A model generated the notes under the pieces. It did no database searches and was not told where the DNA came from. It worked only from the letters and a program-made list of their open reading frames with translations. From Frankiales bacterium (GTDB lineage Bacteria > Actinomycetota > Actinomycetes > Mycobacteriales > SCTD01): a stretch of DNA of 64,000 nt. The stretch covers positions 21,336-85,335 of the forward strand of contig JAODND010000089.1 in the NCBI GenBank assembly GCA_025465465.1. Reading direction: 5' to 3'. The number at the start of each line of letters is the position of its first letter. The stretch's first letter is position 1. Positions 24,870 to 34,811 of this stretch are shown here, in pieces. Made by a program: the position numbers and the translations under genes.

Positions 24870-25807
24870 GGTGTCGTCGGTTCCGGACGGTGGCTCTGGC
24901 CTGCCCGAACAACGGCGGAGTATCTGACCAGCAGATCTTGCGCGGCCGCGACCGACTGCGCGTGGAGCTCGAGATTGAGCCAAGTGACGCCGATCGCGCG
25001 GTACTGCTCGATGAGGTCAAGGTGAATCTGCAGCTCTTCATCGCTCGTCTGCGTCCGGAGCGGTGGCAGGCTGAACATGACCTCTGACGGCGGCGGCCGT
25101 CCGACACTCTGCGCGTAGGACCTGCACCAGTCCAACAGTCTGCTGAGGTCGTCAACGGTCTCCAGAGCAGGTGAACGCAGCGCCGCAGCAGTGGCCGCCG
25201 GGTTGGGCAGCGGCATCCAGCCTGTCCCGTGGTCGACGACCCGCCGACACGTGAGCCGACTGTTCCCGCCCAGCCACAGCGGAGGATGCGGTAGCTGCGC
25301 CGGGCGAGGCCGACTGGTGACGTCTACGGCGTCGTGATGCAGCCCTTGGTGGGTCACGGGCTCGCCGGACCAGATCCTCGGCAACAGGCGGAGTGCCTCG
25401 TCGACGAGCTCGTTGCGGCTGTCAAAGTCGACGCCGAGCGCCGCGAACTCACGCTTCTGATAGCCGGCCCCGAGCCCGAGCTCGAGCCGCCCGTCGGACA
25501 GGACATCCAGTGATGCCGCCGACTTCGCCAGCAGGAACGGGTTGCGATACGGCAGCACCACCAGGCAGGTCAGAAGCCGGAGCTGGCGGGTCGCCGCTGC
25601 CACGAACGCCAGCCCGACGAACGGGTCGAGGGCGTCATGCCCGCCCGCCTGCCTCCACCGCTCTCCCGGTGCGGGGTGGTCGGTCAGCGCAGCCGCGTCG
25701 AAGCCGACCTCCTCGGCGCACTGACCGAGCGCGGCGATCGCGGAGCCGGACAGGAAGGCCGGGTTCGGGGGAGCGTCGAGGAAGGGGAGGGTGACCGCGA
25801 ACTTCAT
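24866..25807 (-). CDS. LLM-class F420-dependent oxidoreductase
   Basis: A 313-residue luciferase-like protein (ALTDHPAPGERW near 41, TRQLRLLTCLVVLPYRNP, then LDVLSDGRLELGLGAGYQKREF), the block pattern seen in actinobacterial F420-type members (TIGR03619-like). It is co-translated with the downstream isochorismatase-fold gene through an ATGA overlap. It faces the membrane-protein gene across an AT-rich gap (25808-25982) containing TACGTTATACAG, which may hold divergent promoters. Confidence 0.8.
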   Translation of the reverse strand: MKFAVTLPFLDAPPNPAFLSGSAIAALGQCAEEVGFDAAALTDHPAPGERWRQAGGHDALDPFVGLAFVAAATRQLRLLTCLVVLPYRNPFLLAKSAASLDVLSDGRLELGLGAGYQKREFAALGVDFDSRNELVDEALRLLPRIWSGEPVTHQGLHHDAVDVTSRPRPAQLPHPPLWLGGNSRLTCRRVVDHGTGWMPLPNPAATAAALRSPALETVDDLSRLLDWCRSYAQSVGRPPPSEVMFSLPPLRTQTSDEELQIHLDLIEQYRAIGVTWLNLELHAQSVAAAQDLLVRYSAVVRAGQSHRPEPTTP

Positions 25808-25982
25808 GTCGCCTCTCGCCTCTCGGTGATCGCCTACGGACGTGCACGCCTGTCGGCCAGTTGGCAGCCAGCTGGCAGGCCAGGGCTGTTTCGAAGCGAC
25901 GCACCGTGAACGCGGATACGTTATACAGCATCGGGTCGCGAGATCGATGGACGGCTTCGATGAGGGTGAGGAGCCGCGGCCG

Positions 25983-27632
25983 ATGAGACGTCCACCGCCG
26001 GCGGGAGCGCTGGCCGGCGGGGCGGCTGCGCTGCTGGTGCTCGGACCCCTGTGGTTCGCCGGGGGGTTCGCGCTCTCCTACGACATGGTGTTCGTGCCCC
26101 ATCCGATATGGCGGCGTGACCTCGTCGGCGTCGGCTCCACCGTCGCGCGGGCGGTCCCGAGCGACCTCGTGGTCGCCGCCCTGTCCACGCTGCTCCCCGG
26201 TGAGATCGTGCAGCGGTTGATCCTGGCGGCGGTCCTCGTCCTGGCCGGGTGGGGCGCCGGCCGGCTCGTACCTGGCCCACGGGTCGCCCAGTTCGCCGCC
26301 GCGGCCACCTACGTCTGGACCGCAGGTGTCGGTGAGCGGCTCGTGCTCGGTCAGTGGGCGTTTCTCGTCTCCTACGCTGCGCTTCCCTGGGTGGCGGCGG
26401 CGGCGCTGCGCGGTGGGCCCGTGCTGGTTCTCGCGATGGCCGGCGCGGCCCTGGGAAGTCCTGCGGGGACACTGCTCGCGGGACTGGTGGCGGTGAGCAT
26501 CGCCGGCACGCGTGGTGCCAGGGCGGCTGCTGCAGCGCTGGGGGCCACGGCTTTGGTGAGCATTCCCTGGGCCCTGCCGAGCCTGCTCCGGCCGACGGGC
26601 GTGCCGGCCGACCCGGCCGGGCTGCGGCTGTTCGCGCCGGCTGCGGACACGCCGCTCGGGACAGCCTGGTCGCTGCTCACGCATGGTGGCATCTGGAGCA
26701 GCTCGGTCGTGCCGCCGGGTCGGAACGCGTGGTTGCCGATGCCAGTGCTCGCGGTGTTGCTCTGTGTCGGGGTCGCCGGCGTCTGGGCACAGCGGCGACG
26801 CCCCCTCGTGCGTGGTCTTGTGGTCGCAGCCGTGCTCGGGCTGGTCCTGGCGACGGCCGCGCTGCTGCCCGGAGTCAGGTCCGCCTACCAAGCGGCCGTG
26901 GATCATGTCCAGGGTGCGGCGCTGTTCCGCGACGGCCAGCGCGCCGCTGCCCCGTGGACGCTGCTGATGGCCGTCGGCACGGGAGCGGCGGTGAGTCGGT
27001 TGCAGCGCCGGGCACGGACGCGCGCGCTCGCCGTCTTGGTGGCGGTGGCGCCGGTCGCGGCCCTGCCGTCCCTGGTGTGGGGTGTCAGCGGACAGCTGCA
27101 TCCTGTCTCGTATCCCCCGGACTGGGCGGCGGTGCGTGAGGCGGTGCGCAGCGACCCTCACCCTGGAGCGGTCGTGGCGCTGCCATGGGCGCTGTATCGC
27201 CAGCCGGTGTGGAACTCCGACCGCGTCGTGCTTGACCCGGCGCCGCGCTGGTTGCCACGCGACGTCGTGGTGGACGGAGATGTCCTCGTCGGCCAGCAGA
27301 TCGTCAGGGGCGAGGACCCTGGCGCGACAGCGGTCGGCGCCGTCGTCTCCGGCAACGGGCCACTCGTGGCTGGGCTGGAGCACGCAGGCATTCGTTGGGT
27401 GCTGGTCGAACGCGGCGAGCCGGGCGCGGAGCAGCTGACGAGGCGGCTGACCGGGGCTGTGCGGATCTACTCCGGTGATGCTCTGGAGCTCTGGCGGGTG
27501 CCTGGGCCCGCGGCAGGTCACCCCGCCGAACCGCCGCTGGTTCCCGTGCTCGCGGCTGACATCGCGGTCGCTCTGAGCGTAGCTGTCGCGGGAGTTTCGC
27601 TATTTCGCTGCGCGCGGCGTAGGAATGTATAA
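25983..27632 (+). CDS. Polytopic membrane protein of the aftD locus (Rv0226c-like)
   Basis: About 549 residues with roughly ten hydrophobic segments in the first 400 and a soluble C-terminal domain before a last membrane helix. The N-terminal SYDMVFVPHPIWRRDLVG segment after the first helix resembles the acidic outer loop of GT-C glycosyltransferases. Mycobacterial Rv0226c, which lies beside homologues of the neighbouring genes, has similar size and layout. I chose the ATG at 25983 (GGTGAGGAG upstream); ATG 25947 is possible. A role in building an envelope glycan is inferred from context. Confidence 0.65.
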   Translation: MRRPPPAGALAGGAAALLVLGPLWFAGGFALSYDMVFVPHPIWRRDLVGVGSTVARAVPSDLVVAALSTLLPGEIVQRLILAAVLVLAGWGAGRLVPGPRVAQFAAAATYVWTAGVGERLVLGQWAFLVSYAALPWVAAAALRGGPVLVLAMAGAALGSPAGTLLAGLVAVSIAGTRGARAAAAALGATALVSIPWALPSLLRPTGVPADPAGLRLFAPAADTPLGTAWSLLTHGGIWSSSVVPPGRNAWLPMPVLAVLLCVGVAGVWAQRRRPLVRGLVVAAVLGLVLATAALLPGVRSAYQAAVDHVQGAALFRDGQRAAAPWTLLMAVGTGAAVSRLQRRARTRALAVLVAVAPVAALPSLVWGVSGQLHPVSYPPDWAAVREAVRSDPHPGAVVALPWALYRQPVWNSDRVVLDPAPRWLPRDVVVDGDVLVGQQIVRGEDPGATAVGAVVSGNGPLVAGLEHAGIRWVLVERGEPGAEQLTRRLTGAVRIYSGDALELWRVPGPAAGHPAEPPLVPVLAADIAVALSVAVAGVSLFRCARRRNV

Positions 27633-27677
27633 AGTGTTCTTGATAGAAGCTACGGTCGAAGACGAGGAGCTCCACCT

Positions 27678-27818
27678 ATGAGCGAGACAGCAGTCACCGC
27701 CATCACTGCCCTGGCAGGCGCAGTCGTCGCGCTCGTACTCGTCGGCGGGGTGGCGGCGGCGGCCACCAGCGCCTCTCCGGTGAAGTCGCCCCTGGTCAGC
27801 TACGGCAGCCGTCCGTAG
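27678..27818 (+). CDS. DUF2613-like small membrane protein
   Basis: A 46-residue peptide (MSETAVTAITALAGAV, then a single hydrophobic helix, then a short tail) with GACGAGGAG upstream and an AT-rich promoter-like patch (TATAAAGTG) at 27627. In mycobacteria a DUF2613 peptide (Rv0236A) is adjacent to aftD (Rv0236c), and here it again lies in an aftD locus, which supports that it is real. Its 3' end overlaps the 3' end of the convergent GT4 gene by 23 bases. It is perhaps a small helper of the membrane glycosyltransferase; function unknown. Confidence 0.65.
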   Translation: MSETAVTAITALAGAVVALVLVGGVAAAATSASPVKSPLVSYGSRP

Positions 27819-28905
27819 CCACCGCCTCCCGCAGCACCTGCTCGAACCGGCGGACGCTGCTCTCCCAGGTGAAGCCTGCGGCGTGCTCGCGCGCGTTGCG
27901 ACCGAGCCGCTCCCATAGATCGTCGTGCAGGAGGCGTTCCAGGGCATGAGCGAGGGCACCTGCAGGATCGTCTCCCTCGTCGACGAGCAATCCGGTACGT
28001 CCGTCCAGGATGGACTCGCTGAGCCCGCCCGCGCCGGCGAACGCGAGTGCCGGCGTGCGGTGCATGGCAGCCTCGACGACCGACAGTCCCCATCCTTCGT
28101 TGACGCTCGGCACCAGCAGCGCCCACGACCGCGCGAGCATCCTTGCCTTGTCCGCTTCGGTGACGCGCCCGAGCACCGCCACTCGATCGGTCACCCCGTG
28201 GCTGCGTACGGCTTGCTCCACCTGTGGACGCGACGGCCCGTCGCCAGCAATCTCCAGTCGCACCCCTGGCAGACGGGACACGGCCTCCACCGCCAGCTCG
28301 ACCCGCTTGTGGGCGACCAGACGCCCGAGCACGCACACCGTCGGGTGCGCGGCCCTCGCGACGTCGACGGGTTCCGGCGGCGTCGTGCCGTTCGGGACCA
28401 CGGTGACGCGTGTCGGCGAGACGCCCAGTGCGGCCAAGTCGGAGCGGGTGGCTTCGCTGACGGCCACGTAGGTCGCGCCGCGCTGGACGTGGGTCGCCAC
28501 CCGCGATTCGAGCAGCCAGCCGAGCCGCGCAACCGCGGCCGGGAAGTGCAGCTTCCATTGGTCGCGGTGCACGTGATGGACGAGCACGACCACCGGCGCG
28601 CCGGTCCACAGCGGCGACAGGAACGGCATCCCGCTCTGCGCGTCGAGGACCACGTCCGGGTCGCCCAGGCCGCCGCGACGTCCGGCCAGGGCTACCCGCA
28701 CAAACACCGTGAAGCGACCGCCCATCCGCATGACGGCGTAACCATCGCGCGCGTCTGCACCCGACGCGCCCCGAAACGACGAGCAGACGAGGGTCACCTG
28801 GTGGCCGCGCCGTGCGAGGCCGGCGCAGATCGTCTCGACGTACACCTCGGCGCCACCGGCCTGCGGGTGCGAGAGGTCCCTCCAGCTCAACACCAGGACA
28901 TGCAC
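27796..28905 (-). CDS. Glycosyltransferase family 4 (Rv0225-like)
   Basis: A 369-residue GT-B glycosyltransferase. An N-terminal acceptor domain with LSHPQAGGAEVYVETICAGLARRGHQV is followed by the nucleotide-sugar domain with VCVLGRLVAHKRVELAVEAV and the EGWGLSVVEAAMHRTPALA motif containing the ExxxxxxxE pair. It is probably cytosolic at the membrane face and uses a nucleotide sugar. It lies between the DUF2613 peptide and the methyltransferase, matching the gene set Rv0224c-Rv0227c of mycobacteria. Acceptor unknown. Confidence 0.85.
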   Translation of the reverse strand: MHVLVLSWRDLSHPQAGGAEVYVETICAGLARRGHQVTLVCSSFRGASGADARDGYAVMRMGGRFTVFVRVALAGRRGGLGDPDVVLDAQSGMPFLSPLWTGAPVVVLVHHVHRDQWKLHFPAAVARLGWLLESRVATHVQRGATYVAVSEATRSDLAALGVSPTRVTVVPNGTTPPEPVDVARAAHPTVCVLGRLVAHKRVELAVEAVSRLPGVRLEIAGDGPSRPQVEQAVRSHGVTDRVAVLGRVTEADKARMLARSWALLVPSVNEGWGLSVVEAAMHRTPALAFAGAGGLSESILDGRTGLLVDEGDDPAGALAHALERLLHDDLWERLGRNAREHAAGFTWESSVRRFEQVLREAVATDGCRS

Positions 28906-28930
28906 CCGCCGAGCCTAGGGCGCGCCGCAG

Positions 28931-29647
28931 ATGACCAGTGAGCTGCGACGGTCCGTCGACCTCATCCGCGCCTTCCGTCACGAACAGACCGAGCCTGGCC
29001 GCTTCTATCGGCACCTGGCCTCGGACTCGGTCCGCCAGGTCCAGCGCTGGCGCTCGCTCGATGGCGCCACCGTGCTCGACGTCGGTGGCGGTCCAGGGTT
29101 CTTCGCGGATGCGTTCCGAGCGGCCGGCGCGACCTACCTGGCCATCGACGCCGATGCCGGCGAGCTCGCTGCAGAACCCGGCCCCGGAACAGTCGTCGGC
29201 AGCGCGCTGGCACTTCCGATCCGCGATGCCAGCATCGATGTCTGCTACTCGTCCAACGTCCTCGAGCACGTGTCCGACCCGAACCGGATGGGGGCGGAGA
29301 TGATCCGCGTGACCCGCCCGGGGGGCCTGGTCCACCTCTCGTTCACCGTCTGGTGGGGACCGTGGGGAGGGCACGAGACGTCGCCCTGGCACCTCCTTCT
29401 CGGGGGGCAGCGAGCGGCACTGCGCTACGAGCGCACCCACGGTCACCCCCCGAAGAACGTCTATGGCACGAGCCTGTTCGCCGTGAGAGTGGGGGAGGCG
29501 CTCGCGTGGGCGCGTGGCGTTGACGGGGCTCGTCTCATCGCGGCACAGCCGCGCTACCTGCCGCCGTGGTCGCGTCACCTGCTGCGCGTTCCCGGGCTGC
29601 GCGAGGTTGCGACCTGGAACCTGCAACTGGTCCTCGAGTGCGCCTAA
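28931..29647 (+). CDS. Class I SAM methyltransferase (Rv0224c-like)
   Basis: A 238-residue methyltransferase with motif I VLDVGGGPGFFAD (about 50-62), acidic loop AIDADAGEL, and post-motif CYSSNVLEHVSDPNRMGAEMIRVTRPGGLVHLSF, the standard Methyltransf_11 pattern. The large aromatic segment after residue 140 probably binds the acceptor. Its last codons overlap the aftD start by 10 bases, so the two are coupled. It is divergent from the GT4 gene across 25 bases and probably modifies a saccharide or lipid intermediate of the same locus. Confidence 0.85.
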   Translation: MTSELRRSVDLIRAFRHEQTEPGRFYRHLASDSVRQVQRWRSLDGATVLDVGGGPGFFADAFRAAGATYLAIDADAGELAAEPGPGTVVGSALALPIRDASIDVCYSSNVLEHVSDPNRMGAEMIRVTRPGGLVHLSFTVWWGPWGGHETSPWHLLLGGQRAALRYERTHGHPPKNVYGTSLFAVRVGEALAWARGVDGARLIAAQPRYLPPWSRHLLRVPGLREVATWNLQLVLECA

Positions 29648-32600
29648 CGGGTCGGCGGTTCGCCGTCCCGGGCGCCGTCGTCATGGCCTTCACGGCCCTT
29701 GCGCTCAGCCAGCAGCCCGGCAAGCTGGTGCACGACACCAAGCTCGACCTGGCCGTCGACCCGGCCCGCTTCCTGGGACGGGCCCTGCACCTGTGGGATC
29801 CACTCAGCGGCGCCGGGCAGCTGCAGAACCAGGCGTACGGCTACCTGTTTCCCATGGGCCCGTTCTTCCTGCTGGGCAACGCCATCGGCTTGCCAGGGTG
29901 GGTTGTCCAGCGGCTGTGGCTGGCGCTGGTCCTGTCGCTGGCGGCCCTCGGAGTGCGACGTCTCATCCTGACGTTGCACGTCGCGGGACCGCTGGCCGCC
30001 ACCGTTGGTGGGCTCGCGTATGCGCTGTCGCCACGGACCGTCGGCGCTGTGGGTGCGCTGTCGTCCGAGGTCCTGCCGCTGGCGGTACTGCCGTGGGTGC
30101 TCCTGCCACTGATCCACGGGTCACGCGCCGGGTCGCCCCGTCGGGCGGCAGCGCGCAGCGCCCTCGCCCTGATGGGTGCCGGTGCGGTGAACGCCGCAGC
30201 CACCCTCGCCATCCTTCCGGTGCCGGTGCTGCTGCTGCTGTCGTGGCGCCGTCAGGAACGCGGCCGTGCCCTCGCCCGCTGGTGGATCGTCGGCGTGGGG
30301 CTCGTGTCGCTGTGGTGGCTGGTGCCGCTCCTCCTGCTCGGCCGCTACTCACCGCCGTTCGCCGCCTACACGGAGTCTGCGTCGGCGACGACACAGTTCA
30401 CCTCGCTTGAGGAAGTGCTGCGCGGCACCTCCGACTGGCTCGGTCACCTCGTTGTCGCAGGCCACTCGTGGTGGCCGGCCGCGGCCTGGCTCGAGACGTC
30501 GCCCTGGGCGGTTCTGTGCACGGTGGGGGTCGCGGTTGCCGGCCTGTTCGGCCTCGCGCGGGGGGATCTGCCCCAGCGTCGAGTCTGGGTCGGGTGTGCG
30601 CTGCTCGGGATCGTCCTCTCCAGCAGCGGCTTCGGCGAGCATCTCCCGACACCGTTTGTGCCGCCCTTGGCGGGGACTGCGCAAGCCCTCCTCGACGGCC
30701 CGTTGGCGGCTTTCCGCAACGTCCACAAGTTTGATCCGGTCCTGCGCCTTCCGCTCGCTGTCGGGGTCGCGCATCTGCTGGGCACGATCAGGATGCGGAT
30801 GCCCCGCCGTGCCGTCGCGCTGCTCGTCGCGGGGCTCGTCGCGGGTATCGCCTCGCCGGCCTTCGCCGGCGGCCTCGCGCCCGACGGGGGATTCACCCAG
30901 CTGCCCGCCTGGTGGCAGCAGACGTCAAGCTGGCTGGACCGGCAGCCGCCAGGTCGCGCGTTGCTTGTCCCCGCGGCCGCCTTCGGCGAGTACACCTGGG
31001 GCCGTCCCCTGGACGACGAGCCGCTGAAGCTGCTGTCGTCGGCTCCGTGGACCGGTCGTGACGTGGTCCCGCTCGGCGCTGTCGGCTGGACGCGCATCCT
31101 TGACGCGATCACTCTCAGACTCGACAGCGGACGCGGGTCAGCCGGCTTCGCGCCGCTGCTCGCACGCAGCGGAATCACGCACCTCGTCGTACGCAACGAC
31201 CTCGACCAGGCGCGGACCGGAGCGCTGAGGCCGGTGGTCGCCCACCAGGCGATCAACGACAGCCCAGGACTGACACGCGTCGCCGCGTTCGGTCCGATGC
31301 AGGTCGCGCCAGCCGACGACGCCGGGCTGTCCGTGCCGTACCCGGCTGTCGAGATCTACGCGGTGCAGGGCAGCCACGGGCTGGTCGACACCTACGACGC
31401 CGCGAGCGCCCTTCGGGTCAGCGGCGGTCCCGAGTCGGTGCTCCAGCTCAGCGACCGTCAGCTGCTTGCCGGACGGGCAACGGTGCTGGCGGGGGACGAC
31501 GGGGCACTGCGCGGCCTCGCTCGCGCGATCACCGATGGCCACCGGCGACGGGAGGTTGACCCCACGCAGGTGCGCGGGGGCTGGTCCGCCACCCTGACTC
31601 CGGACGATCCGCTGCGACTGAACCGCCCGGCGCGCGACATCACCGACCGCGACGCCGCGCAGCACCTGACATCGGCCCGGCTGCTGGGAGCGTCGTCCGT
31701 CCGGGCTTCTTCCTCTGCCAGCGACCCCCAGGCCCCCCTTGACCGAGGTCCGGAGCACGCGCCCTATGCCGGCGTCGACAACAACCCGGCGACCTCCTGG
31801 ATCTCGGGCACCCCCGCCGTCGGTCAGTGGTTGGAGCTGCGTCTGGACCGTCCCGTTGACGTGCGCAAGGTCCGGCTCGTGGTCGTGGACGACCCGATGC
31901 TCGGAGCAGCCGTGACGCGCGTCCGCATCTCGACCGACCGCGGGACCGTCGATCGGCACGTGCCGCCCGGCGGCGTGACGCGCGACTTCGATGTCCCGGC
32001 TGGCCTCACACGACGGGTGCGGGTCACCGCTGTCGGGACCGGCGACGGCAGCCGCGGCAGCGTCTTCGGGGTACGCGACCTGACTGTCGCCGGCGTCAAC
32101 GTGACCCGTGTCATCGTCACGCCTCCCGACGGCAGCGGCGGGACGACGGAGGTTGTCGCGCTCGACCGCGCCGACGGCGGCACCGGCGCGTGCGTGCGCC
32201 TCGCCGATGCGTCGGCCCTCACCGCAGCTGCGCGCGACGAGGTGCGGTGCGGTCCGGGCCTCGCTCGCGGCCAGGAGGAGTCCCAGCTGGTTCGGCAGGT
32301 GACGACGTCGGGCGGTACGTACGGGCTGTCGCTGCGGGTGCGGCCTCGCCAGGGTTCGGCCTTGGACGCGCTGCTGCAGCGGACCTCTACCAGTCCCACG
32401 CGGGCCACGGCGTCCTCGAATTGGCTGGGGGTCCCACGCACGGGGGCGTCCGCGGCGTTCGATGGGCGTCTGGACACCGCCTGGCGCGCCAATCCGGCGG
32501 ATCCGCAACCGAGTCTGACTCTGACGTGGCGCGGCCTGCGCGTCATCGACCGCCTGCGGCTGGTCGAGGACGGCAGGGCTCCGGCGTCCGTGCCGACGCA

Positions 32601-33657
32601 ACTCGTCATCGTGTCTCCCGCGGGAACGAGGCGTGCCCGGGTCCTGCCGGACGGGACTGTGCGGTTCGCTCCGCTGCGCACCGACCGGCTGACGCTCGAG
32701 GTCGTCAGCAGCCAGCGTGCCCAGACCACGGAGGCGGTCTTCGGCTCGACCTCGGTCCTGCCCGTCGGGATCGCCGAGGTAGACGTGCCCGCGCTGCGCG
32801 ACCTCGAACGCCCTGACCCGGAGGACCAGCCCATCATCCTGCGGTGCGGTGCCGGGCCTCAGCTGGTGATCGACGGCCGGACAATGCAGACGACGGTGCG
32901 GCTCGCCCGCGGCGACCTGCTCGACCTGCGTGACGTGCCGGCCCTGCCCTGCGTCCCGAACGGTCTCGTCGCTGTCTCGTCCGGGACCCACCTGATCGAG
33001 GGGGTGGACACCGCAGCGGTCGAGGTGGAGGGCCTGACCCTGACGGCGACGCCACGGCCGGCAGCGGTACCGCGCGCCGTGCTCGCCTCGGATTTCGCGA
33101 GTCCGGTCGCTCGGACGGTCCGACTCGGTCCTGGGACGGTCACGCTCCTGAACATCCACGAGAGCGCGAACGACGGCTGGACTGCGACGTTGCACGGCAA
33201 CCGGCTGGCCGCCGTCCGGATCGACGGATGGCAACAGGGGTGGCTGGTCCCGGCCGGGGCATCGGGCACCGTCACCCTGCACTACAGCCCTGACACGGCC
33301 TTTCGGAGAGGCCTGCTTGCGGGTCTGATTGCCATCGTCTTGGTCGGCGCTGCTGCCATCATGACCACCGGCCGCGCCAGCCACGCGCCCATCGAGCTGG
33401 CGCGACCCGGTGGCCTGGCGCTGTCACCAGTGCTCGCGGCAAGTCTGGTCGCCGGCGCTGTCGGCGCGGTCATCGGACTGCTGGCTTGGCTCGTCCGGCG
33501 GCGAACGCCGTGGTGGGTCGTGCCGCTGCCTTTCGCTGCGTCAGGGACCGTCTTGGCGCTCATCAGCGGTGCAGGCACCTCAGGTGCGGCGACAGGCCCG
33601 CTGCTTCAGGCGGCCACCGTTGCCACGGTTGCCCTGCTTTGTCGCAGCCCCGAGTAA
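29638..33657 (+). CDS. aftD: AftD-type alpha-(1->3)-arabinofuranosyltransferase
   Basis: A 1339-residue membrane glycosyltransferase. The N-terminal half is a GT-C fold (about 11 helices) with the acidic outer loop HDTKLDLAVDPARFLG near residues 30-50; mycobacterial AftD (1400 residues) has the same layout. Two discoidin-like carbohydrate-binding modules follow (about 684-820 and 920-1047), then a beta-rich domain and two or three C-terminal helices. In mycobacteria AftD adds alpha-1,3 arabinofuranose branches to arabinan using decaprenyl-phosphoryl-arabinose. The GTG at 29638, overlapping the methyltransferase end, is the best start. Confidence 0.85.
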   Translation: MRLTGRRFAVPGAVVMAFTALALSQQPGKLVHDTKLDLAVDPARFLGRALHLWDPLSGAGQLQNQAYGYLFPMGPFFLLGNAIGLPGWVVQRLWLALVLSLAALGVRRLILTLHVAGPLAATVGGLAYALSPRTVGAVGALSSEVLPLAVLPWVLLPLIHGSRAGSPRRAAARSALALMGAGAVNAAATLAILPVPVLLLLSWRRQERGRALARWWIVGVGLVSLWWLVPLLLLGRYSPPFAAYTESASATTQFTSLEEVLRGTSDWLGHLVVAGHSWWPAAAWLETSPWAVLCTVGVAVAGLFGLARGDLPQRRVWVGCALLGIVLSSSGFGEHLPTPFVPPLAGTAQALLDGPLAAFRNVHKFDPVLRLPLAVGVAHLLGTIRMRMPRRAVALLVAGLVAGIASPAFAGGLAPDGGFTQLPAWWQQTSSWLDRQPPGRALLVPAAAFGEYTWGRPLDDEPLKLLSSAPWTGRDVVPLGAVGWTRILDAITLRLDSGRGSAGFAPLLARSGITHLVVRNDLDQARTGALRPVVAHQAINDSPGLTRVAAFGPMQVAPADDAGLSVPYPAVEIYAVQGSHGLVDTYDAASALRVSGGPESVLQLSDRQLLAGRATVLAGDDGALRGLARAITDGHRRREVDPTQVRGGWSATLTPDDPLRLNRPARDITDRDAAQHLTSARLLGASSVRASSSASDPQAPLDRGPEHAPYAGVDNNPATSWISGTPAVGQWLELRLDRPVDVRKVRLVVVDDPMLGAAVTRVRISTDRGTVDRHVPPGGVTRDFDVPAGLTRRVRVTAVGTGDGSRGSVFGVRDLTVAGVNVTRVIVTPPDGSGGTTEVVALDRADGGTGACVRLADASALTAAARDEVRCGPGLARGQEESQLVRQVTTSGGTYGLSLRVRPRQGSALDALLQRTSTSPTRATASSNWLGVPRTGASAAFDGRLDTAWRANPADPQPSLTLTWRGLRVIDRLRLVEDGRAPASVPTQLVIVSPAGTRRARVLPDGTVRFAPLRTDRLTLEVVSSQRAQTTEAVFGSTSVLPVGIAEVDVPALRDLERPDPEDQPIILRCGAGPQLVIDGRTMQTTVRLARGDLLDLRDVPALPCVPNGLVAVSSGTHLIEGVDTAAVEVEGLTLTATPRPAAVPRAVLASDFASPVARTVRLGPGTVTLLNIHESANDGWTATLHGNRLAAVRIDGWQQGWLVPAGASGTVTLHYSPDTAFRRGLLAGLIAIVLVGAAAIMTTGRASHAPIELARPGGLALSPVLAASLVAGAVGAVIGLLAWLVRRRTPWWVVPLPFAASGTVLALISGAGTSGAATGPLLQAATVATVALLCRSPE

Positions 33658-33738
33658 CTAATCTTGCCGTAACCGCACATTGGATCCTGGATTCTGTATA
33701 CGGTTCTGCGACACGTCCTCAACCGCAGGGAGTCGCAG

Positions 33739-34761
33739 ATGCGTCGAACCGCCTACCGCGCCCTCGTCGGCCTCGCGGCCTTCCTCATCGTCCTGGCCGT
33801 GGCTTCACGGCTGATTCTGCTGCCCCGCGTGGAACGCGCTCCGATCGACGAGTACGCCACGACCGTCGCTGTGGCACAGAACGCCCAGTACTTCGACGCG
33901 GCGTCCGGCACCGTCAAGACACAGGCCACGCTGACGGCGACCCGCACGATCCGGGGCGACGTGAAGGCGTCCTCCGGCGACGTTGCGGTCTGGGACAGCT
34001 TCCTGCGCATCGAGAACCCCGACGAGGCGACCCCGCTGGTCAGCGCAACCACCGATCGGGTCGCGTTCGATCGGAAGACTTCTCGCGCGGTGAACGGCTA
34101 CGGCGAAGCCGTCGACAGCAAGCCTGTCCGGCACAGCGGAATCGAGTACAGGTTCCCCTTCGACGTGAGCAAGACCAAGACCTACGACTACTACGACACT
34201 GTCGTGGAGCAGGCCTACCCGATGACATACAAGGCCACCGAGAAGGTCAAGGGCCTGGTGACCTACAGGTTCGAACAGCAGGTGCCGGCCACGAAGACGG
34301 GCACGCTGCCGGTGCCAGGCGTCTTCGTCGGCAACCAGACACACCCGCTCGACCTGTTCACACTGGACCGGTACTACGCCGACGTCCGCACGGTCTGGGT
34401 GGAACCTCGCACCGGAGCCATCGTGCTCGGCCAAGAGCGCGAGCAGCAGACGCTGCGGCAGGCGGGCAGCTCCAAGGACGTCTTCACCCTGTTCGACGCG
34501 ACCTTCCGCTACAACGACAAGACGATCGCGAACCGGGTCGCCTACGCCAAGGACGCCAGGCGCACTCTCGCGCTGGCGGGATCGCTCGGGCCGATCGTCG
34601 AGCTCATCCTGGGTGCGCTGGCACTCGCGCTCGGCATGGTGCTGGGCAGGCGCACCGGCAGCGCCGCCCCGATCGTGCTCCCTGACAGCGGACCGCTGAG
34701 GAGTGCCCCGCGGCCCCGGCCGACGGCCGATCCGGTCACCGACCACGAGCCCACCCGCTGA
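33739..34761 (+). CDS. DUF3068 (PorA-like) membrane protein (Rv0227c-like)
   Basis: A 340-residue protein with an N-terminal helix (12-30), a large extracytoplasmic beta-rich domain and a C-terminal helix (about 283-307) followed by a Pro/Arg tail, the DUF3068 layout. Repeated aromatic strands (TYDYYDTVVEQAYPMTYKA) are characteristic. The ribosome site GGGAG lies before ATG 33739. In mycobacteria the homologue Rv0227c sits with the same GT4, methyltransferase and membrane genes. It is probably a surface-exposed envelope protein, exact role unknown. Confidence 0.82.
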   Translation: MRRTAYRALVGLAAFLIVLAVASRLILLPRVERAPIDEYATTVAVAQNAQYFDAASGTVKTQATLTATRTIRGDVKASSGDVAVWDSFLRIENPDEATPLVSATTDRVAFDRKTSRAVNGYGEAVDSKPVRHSGIEYRFPFDVSKTKTYDYYDTVVEQAYPMTYKATEKVKGLVTYRFEQQVPATKTGTLPVPGVFVGNQTHPLDLFTLDRYYADVRTVWVEPRTGAIVLGQEREQQTLRQAGSSKDVFTLFDATFRYNDKTIANRVAYAKDARRTLALAGSLGPIVELILGALALALGMVLGRRTGSAAPIVLPDSGPLRSAPRPRPTADPVTDHEPTR

Positions 34762-34811
34762 CCGCCGCCGCGCCGTGCGCCCGCCCACCGACTCGACGAC
34801 AGGTGCTTGCG

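Noticed and set aside
31138..33384. A long open frame of 748 codons on the minus strand
   Set aside because: It lies antisense to the aftD gene, has no domain I recognise, and is the usual high-GC codon-bias shadow.
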